17,912 nt of DNA from an uncultured Gammaproteobacteria bacterium (GTDB taxonomy: Bacteria > Pseudomonadota > Gammaproteobacteria > Pseudomonadales > Pseudohongiellaceae), in the NCBI GenBank assembly GCA_903926285.1, contig CAIYIP010000162.1, positions 1 through 17,912 on the forward strand. Direction: 5' to 3'. A model generated the notes under the pieces. That model did not search any database, was not told where the DNA came from, and saw nothing but the letters and a program-made list of their open reading frames with translations. Position 1 is the first letter of the stretch, and every line of letters begins with the position of its first letter. Both the position numbers and the translations under genes were made by a program. Positions 14,667 to 17,912 of the stretch are shown here, in pieces.

Positions 14667-17291
14667 TCAGCGTTGGCGGTACAGGATTCCGAGACGTTTC
14701 AGCCATTTCTCAAGTTCGACAACGACCAGAATGACGAGAGCGCAGGCTCCGCACAGGCTCAGCTCGGCCAGCGTCATCGGTGCTGTCGCAAAAACTTCAT
14801 TAAAAAATGGTACGTAGATCAACAGCAATTGCAGCCCAATCGTTATTACTACTGCGGCGAGCAGCAGGGGATTGGAGAACAGGCCTATGCTGAACAGTGA
14901 TTCGCGCTCGGAACGGATCGCCATGACATGGGCCAGCTGGGTAAACGTCAATGTGGTGAACACCAGCGTCTGCCAGTTGTCCTTGCCACTATCCAGTGCA
15001 TAAGCCTGGACCCCAAGCACCAGCACACTCATCAGCAGGCCGACCAGCAGCACATGCTGCCACATGCCACCGGCCAGCAGTGTTTCATTCGGCGGCCGCG
15101 GAGGGCGTGACATCAGCGCGGGTTCGGCTGGCTCGGCAGTCAGCGCAAGTCCTGGCAAACCATCGGTCACAAGATTGACCCAGAGTATATGAAGGGGTAG
15201 CAACGGTAGTGGCAGGCCGAGCAGTGGGGCTACGAAGATCACGAGTACTTCTGCGGAATTGGTGGTCAGCACATAACGAATAAAGCGGCGGATGTTGTCG
15301 AAGATGCGGCGGCCGCTACTGATGGCCGCAACAATCGTGCTGAAGTTGTCGTCAAGCAGGATCATGTCGGCAGCTTCGCGCGCCACATCCGTGCCGACCT
15401 TGCCCATTGCGATGCCGATATCGGCCTGCTTCAACGCAGGGGCATCGTTGACGCCGTCGCCGGTCATGGCCACAAATTCACCGAGCGATTGCAGTGCAAG
15501 TACGATGCGGATTTTCTGGGCTGGATCGACGCGTGCAAATACTCTGATGTTACGCACGCACTCAAGCAAAGCTGAGTCGGATAGAGTTGCGAGTTCCTTG
15601 CCGGTCATCACACTGTCCTCACCCTCGGCAAGCTGCAGGCGCCGCGCAATGTTCAATGCCGTGGCTGGATGATCGCCCGTAATCATGACTGGCGTTATGC
15701 CGGCTGTACGACAGGTGGCAATGGCTGCTGTCGCTTCGGGACGCGGGGGATCCATGAGGCCGACAAAGCCTAGCAGTTCCAGTGCTGTTTCCGCGTCGAT
15801 TTGCCGTGCTGGCACTGCATCCCATCTGCGCCTTGCCACTGCGAGCACTCGCATGCCATCGGCGGCGAGCGCAGCAGCCTGGCGCGCGACTATTTCGGGA
15901 TTCCACTGCTGCTCTGCGCCATACCAGCTGTTGCAGAGGGAAATTACGGCTTCGGGCGCACCTTTGGTAAACGCAATAATGCCGTCCGCGTCCTGATGGA
16001 ACGTGGTCATGCGCATGCGATTCGAATCGAATGGCAGCTCGTCGATGCGAGGTTGCGCGGATTCCAGTTGTGCTTTATTGATGCCGGCTATATGCGCTGC
16101 TTCGAGCAAGGCAACTTCAGTTGGATCACCCTTGGTTTCTGTGCCCGTGAATTCCGCGTCATTGCAGAGGACCATGGCTGTCAGTGCCACGCTGGCCTCT
16201 GCTGAGGTGAATTGCTCTGCCGCGAGTTGGCCGTTGGCGAGCAAGAGGCTTTCCATATGCATGTGGTTCTCGGTCAGCGTGCCGGTTTTGTCAGAGCAGA
16301 CCCAGGTAACGGAGCCCAGTGTTTCCACGCTGCTGAGCCGCCGAATCAGTGCTTGCTGCCCGACGAGGCGATAGGCGCCAAGCGCCAGCGCAATGGTGAC
16401 AACTGCGGGCAGGGCTTCGGGGATTGCGGCAACTGCAAGGCTGATGGCAGTTAATAACATCAGCAGCGGTGGTTCGCCTCTGGCAAGTCCGGTCGCAAAG
16501 ATAATCGCGCAGATGGCCAGCACGCCGAGCCCGAGACGCTTGCTGAAACTGGCCAGCCGTTTCTGCAGTGGGGTCGGGGTGTTGGTGGCGGAATCGAGCA
16601 TGGAGGCTATGCGGCCTAGTTCGGTATGCATGCCCGTGCTGACAACTACGCCAAGACCTCGGCCGTTGCTGATCAACGTGCCTTTCCATGCCATGTTGAG
16701 GCGGTCACCAATGCTGGCATCGTCGGCGCATATAAGGGTGGAATTTTTGGTTACAGGAACTGATTCGCCCGTTAATGCCGCTTCGTCTATTTGCAGTGTA
16801 CTGGCTTCAAGCAGACGGAGGTCGGCCGGGACCTGGACGCCGGCATCAAGCATCACGATATCGCCCGGCACCAGTTCAGAAGATGGTACGCAGCACGGTT
16901 TGCCATTGCGTCTTGCTTGCGTGTTGGGTGCTGCCATCTGCTGCAGCGCCGCGAGCGCATGTTCAGCGCGCATTTCCTGGGTAAAGCCGATCACGGCATT
17001 GAGCAAGAGGATGGCTGCAATCGCGAGGGAGTCCGCGACTTCACCGACAACCCCAGCAATTACAGCGGCCGCAAGCAGAATCAGAATCATGAAGTCGGCA
17101 AACTGTGACCAGAGTATGCGCCAGGCACTGCGCTGGTGGCCTTGTTTGAGGGTGTTAGGGCCCCAGTGTTGCTGCCGTTGTTTTGCTTCTTCCGGGGTTA
17201 GGCCTTTACTGGCGTCAGTATCCAGCTTTTTGAGTACAGCAGAGGCGTCGAGTGTATGCCAAGCGTTTTGTTCAGGGTCATTAATCTGCAT
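14667..17291 (-). CDS. P-type Ca2+-transporting ATPase (SERCA-like, P2A)
   Basis: This 874-residue ion pump carries all core P-type motifs: TGES (174-177, actuator), the phosphorylation site DKTGTLT (Asp334), KGAPE (443-447), and TGDGVNDAP (610-618). The ion-binding helices resemble SERCA: PEALP in M4 (291-295), Asn678 and Glu681 in M5 (TTNSAEV), and Asn706, Thr709 and Asp710 in M6 (NLVTDGLP). The M8 site-I glutamate of SERCA appears replaced by Gln785 (TFTQLAH). This set favours Ca2+ export over Na+/K+ or H+ transport. It has about 10 transmembrane helices. AGGGGAT lies just before the ATG. It occupies the position between DUF971 and ubiE where pseudomonads carry polyhydroxyalkanoate genes. 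Confidence 0.93.
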   Translation of the reverse strand: MQINDPEQNAWHTLDASAVLKKLDTDASKGLTPEEAKQRQQHWGPNTLKQGHQRSAWRILWSQFADFMILILLAAAVIAGVVGEVADSLAIAAILLLNAVIGFTQEMRAEHALAALQQMAAPNTQARRNGKPCCVPSSELVPGDIVMLDAGVQVPADLRLLEASTLQIDEAALTGESVPVTKNSTLICADDASIGDRLNMAWKGTLISNGRGLGVVVSTGMHTELGRIASMLDSATNTPTPLQKRLASFSKRLGLGVLAICAIIFATGLARGEPPLLMLLTAISLAVAAIPEALPAVVTIALALGAYRLVGQQALIRRLSSVETLGSVTWVCSDKTGTLTENHMHMESLLLANGQLAAEQFTSAEASVALTAMVLCNDAEFTGTETKGDPTEVALLEAAHIAGINKAQLESAQPRIDELPFDSNRMRMTTFHQDADGIIAFTKGAPEAVISLCNSWYGAEQQWNPEIVARQAAALAADGMRVLAVARRRWDAVPARQIDAETALELLGFVGLMDPPRPEATAAIATCRTAGITPVMITGDHPATALNIARRLQLAEGEDSVMTGKELATLSDSALLECVRNIRVFARVDPAQKIRIVLALQSLGEFVAMTGDGVNDAPALKQADIGIAMGKVGTDVAREAADMILLDDNFSTIVAAISSGRRIFDNIRRFIRYVLTTNSAEVLVIFVAPLLGLPLPLLPLHILWVNLVTDGLPGLALTAEPAEPALMSRPPRPPNETLLAGGMWQHVLLVGLLMSVLVLGVQAYALDSGKDNWQTLVFTTLTFTQLAHVMAIRSERESLFSIGLFSNPLLLAAVVITIGLQLLLIYVPFFNEVFATAPMTLAELSLCGACALVILVVVELEKWLKRLGILYRQR

Positions 17292-17379
17292 GAATCCCCT
17301 GGATTGATGCTGCTGTGAGTGTCAGTTGATGGATGCCGTTTGCAAAAGCAGCCTTGCTCCTTACTCTACCTGATCCCGC

Positions 17380-17778
17380 TCAGTATGGCTTTAGCGGCAT
17401 GATGTTGACCACTTGCACTGCTGCATCTCTGGGTTCGCGCCGCTCGCCGGCAGCTTGCATGCGTTGCAGGTATTGGTCCCAGAGTTTTTGCTGATCAAGC
17501 GACAGTTCGCGCAGATATTCCCAGGAATAAATGCCGGTGTTGTGGTCGTCATCAAAGTGGAGGCGGATAGCGTAGTTGCCGATGGGTTCGATGCGCGCAA
17601 TTTTTACATTGCGTTTACCGACCTGCAGTACTTCCTGGCCCTGGCCATGACCACGAACTTCAGCAGACGGCGAATACACGCGCAGGAATTCGGCGGGCAG
17701 TGTGTAGATGCCGCCATCTGCATATTTGAGCTCAAGGATTGCGGTACGCTTATGCAGGCGGATATCGGTGGGTTGCAT
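17380..17778 (-). CDS. DUF971 protein (gamma-butyrobetaine hydroxylase-like N-terminal domain)
   Basis: This 132-residue protein consists of a DUF971 domain. PTDIRLHKRTAILELKYADG, the conserved LRVYSPSAEVRGHG (about residues 32-45) and IEPIGNYAIRLHFDDDHNTGIYSWEYL (about 63-89) match the family closely. The biochemical role is not settled; homologues occur alone or as the N-terminal domain of 2-oxoglutarate-dependent hydroxylases. In pseudomonads the gene lies directly downstream of hslVU. Here the sequence upstream of its ATG is instead a terminase-like frame, and no ribosome binding site is visible, so the native upstream region seems to be missing. The C-terminal tail (GERREPRDAAVQ) is variable. 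The family call is firm. Confidence 0.93.
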   Translation of the reverse strand: MQPTDIRLHKRTAILELKYADGGIYTLPAEFLRVYSPSAEVRGHGQGQEVLQVGKRNVKIARIEPIGNYAIRLHFDDDHNTGIYSWEYLRELSLDQQKLWDQYLQRMQAAGERREPRDAAVQVVNIMPLKPY

Positions 17779-17912
17779 GTGGCTGCAGCCTGACTCTTAC
17801 GCTGGTGTTCACAATCACGATGGTGTGATGGTGATTTTTGATGAGGCCAGTGGTATTGATGACTCGATCTGGGCGGTGACGGCGGGATTCTTTACTGAGA
17901 ACACGCCAAACC
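17777..17912 (+). CDS. Phage terminase large-subunit-like fragment (runs off the right edge)
   Basis: The plus-strand frame is open to the window edge and reads PDSYAGVHNHDGVMVIF, then DEASGIDDSIWAVTAGFFTE. This matches what I know of phage terminase large subunits: F/YAG-x-H, a Walker B strand ending in Asp-Glu (VMVIFDEAS), then IW-x-V-x-x-G-x-x-T-E. Terminases pump DNA into the capsid using ATP and cut it with a C-terminal nuclease. Neither the upstream Walker A part nor the nuclease is here, so this is an internal fragment. The left limit is uncertain; the terminase pattern begins about 17789, within a few bases of the DUF971 start. It may be a prophage remnant, or a chimeric contig end. 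Confidence 0.6.
   Translation, partial: MWLQPDSYAGVHNHDGVMVIFDEASGIDDSIWAVTAGFFTENTPN

Noticed and set aside
1..17912. CRISPR array, tRNA, rRNA, insertion sequence or integrase
   Set aside because: No regularly spaced repeats, no cloverleaf-like sequence noticed, and no transposase or integrase motifs in the real genes. The only phage-like signal is at the right edge.

Overview
The window looks like a piece of a gammaproteobacterial chromosome, roughly 50-55% GC by eye. The best evidence is the minus-strand series ubiE-ubiJ ... ubiB-hisI-hisE-tatA together with a DUF971 gene. In Pseudomonas and relatives these genes form one neighbourhood (hslVU, DUF971, pha genes, ubiE, ubiJ, ubiB, hisI, hisE, tatABC). 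The species cannot be named from the sequence alone. The window opens inside tatA at the left edge. At the right edge it runs into a plus-strand fragment that reads like a phage terminase large subunit.

Layout. Positions 1-2641 (minus strand) hold the tatA start, hisE, hisI and ubiB. Positions 2894-5525 (plus) hold a perfect 12-bp inverted repeat followed by a tightly packed four-gene operon: ABC ATPase, ABC permease, a short YtrA-type GntR repressor, and an exported protein resembling the GIN domain (DUF2807). Positions 5526-10109 (plus) hold a 354-bp leader with inverted repeats and then a three-gene operon: a secreted cupredoxin of the 'methylamine utilisation' type, a membrane-bound periplasmic-sensing GGDEF/EAL protein, and an exported protein that is probably an outer-membrane barrel. 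Positions 10170-11542 (minus) hold pssA (phosphatidylserine synthase) and a TMEM175-like channel. Positions 11724-12944 (plus) hold an exported serine beta-lactamase-like hydrolase. Positions 13184-17778 (minus) hold ubiJ, ubiE, a SERCA-like Ca2+ P-type ATPase and DUF971.

How the genes work together. ubiB, ubiJ and ubiE act in ubiquinone biosynthesis. Here ubiJ and ubiB, normally adjacent, are separated by about 10.5 kb of envelope, transport and signalling genes. The YtrA-type operon is probably autoregulated through the inverted repeat. The cupredoxin/EAL/barrel operon is the best candidate for a poorly described system: it would link a periplasmic copper or redox state to cyclic-di-GMP breakdown. 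The EAL domain keeps its catalytic residues, while the GGDEF domain is degenerate (GGSEF).

The right edge needs caution. The terminase-like frame begins essentially at the DUF971 start codon, which may be a prophage junction or an assembly chimera.
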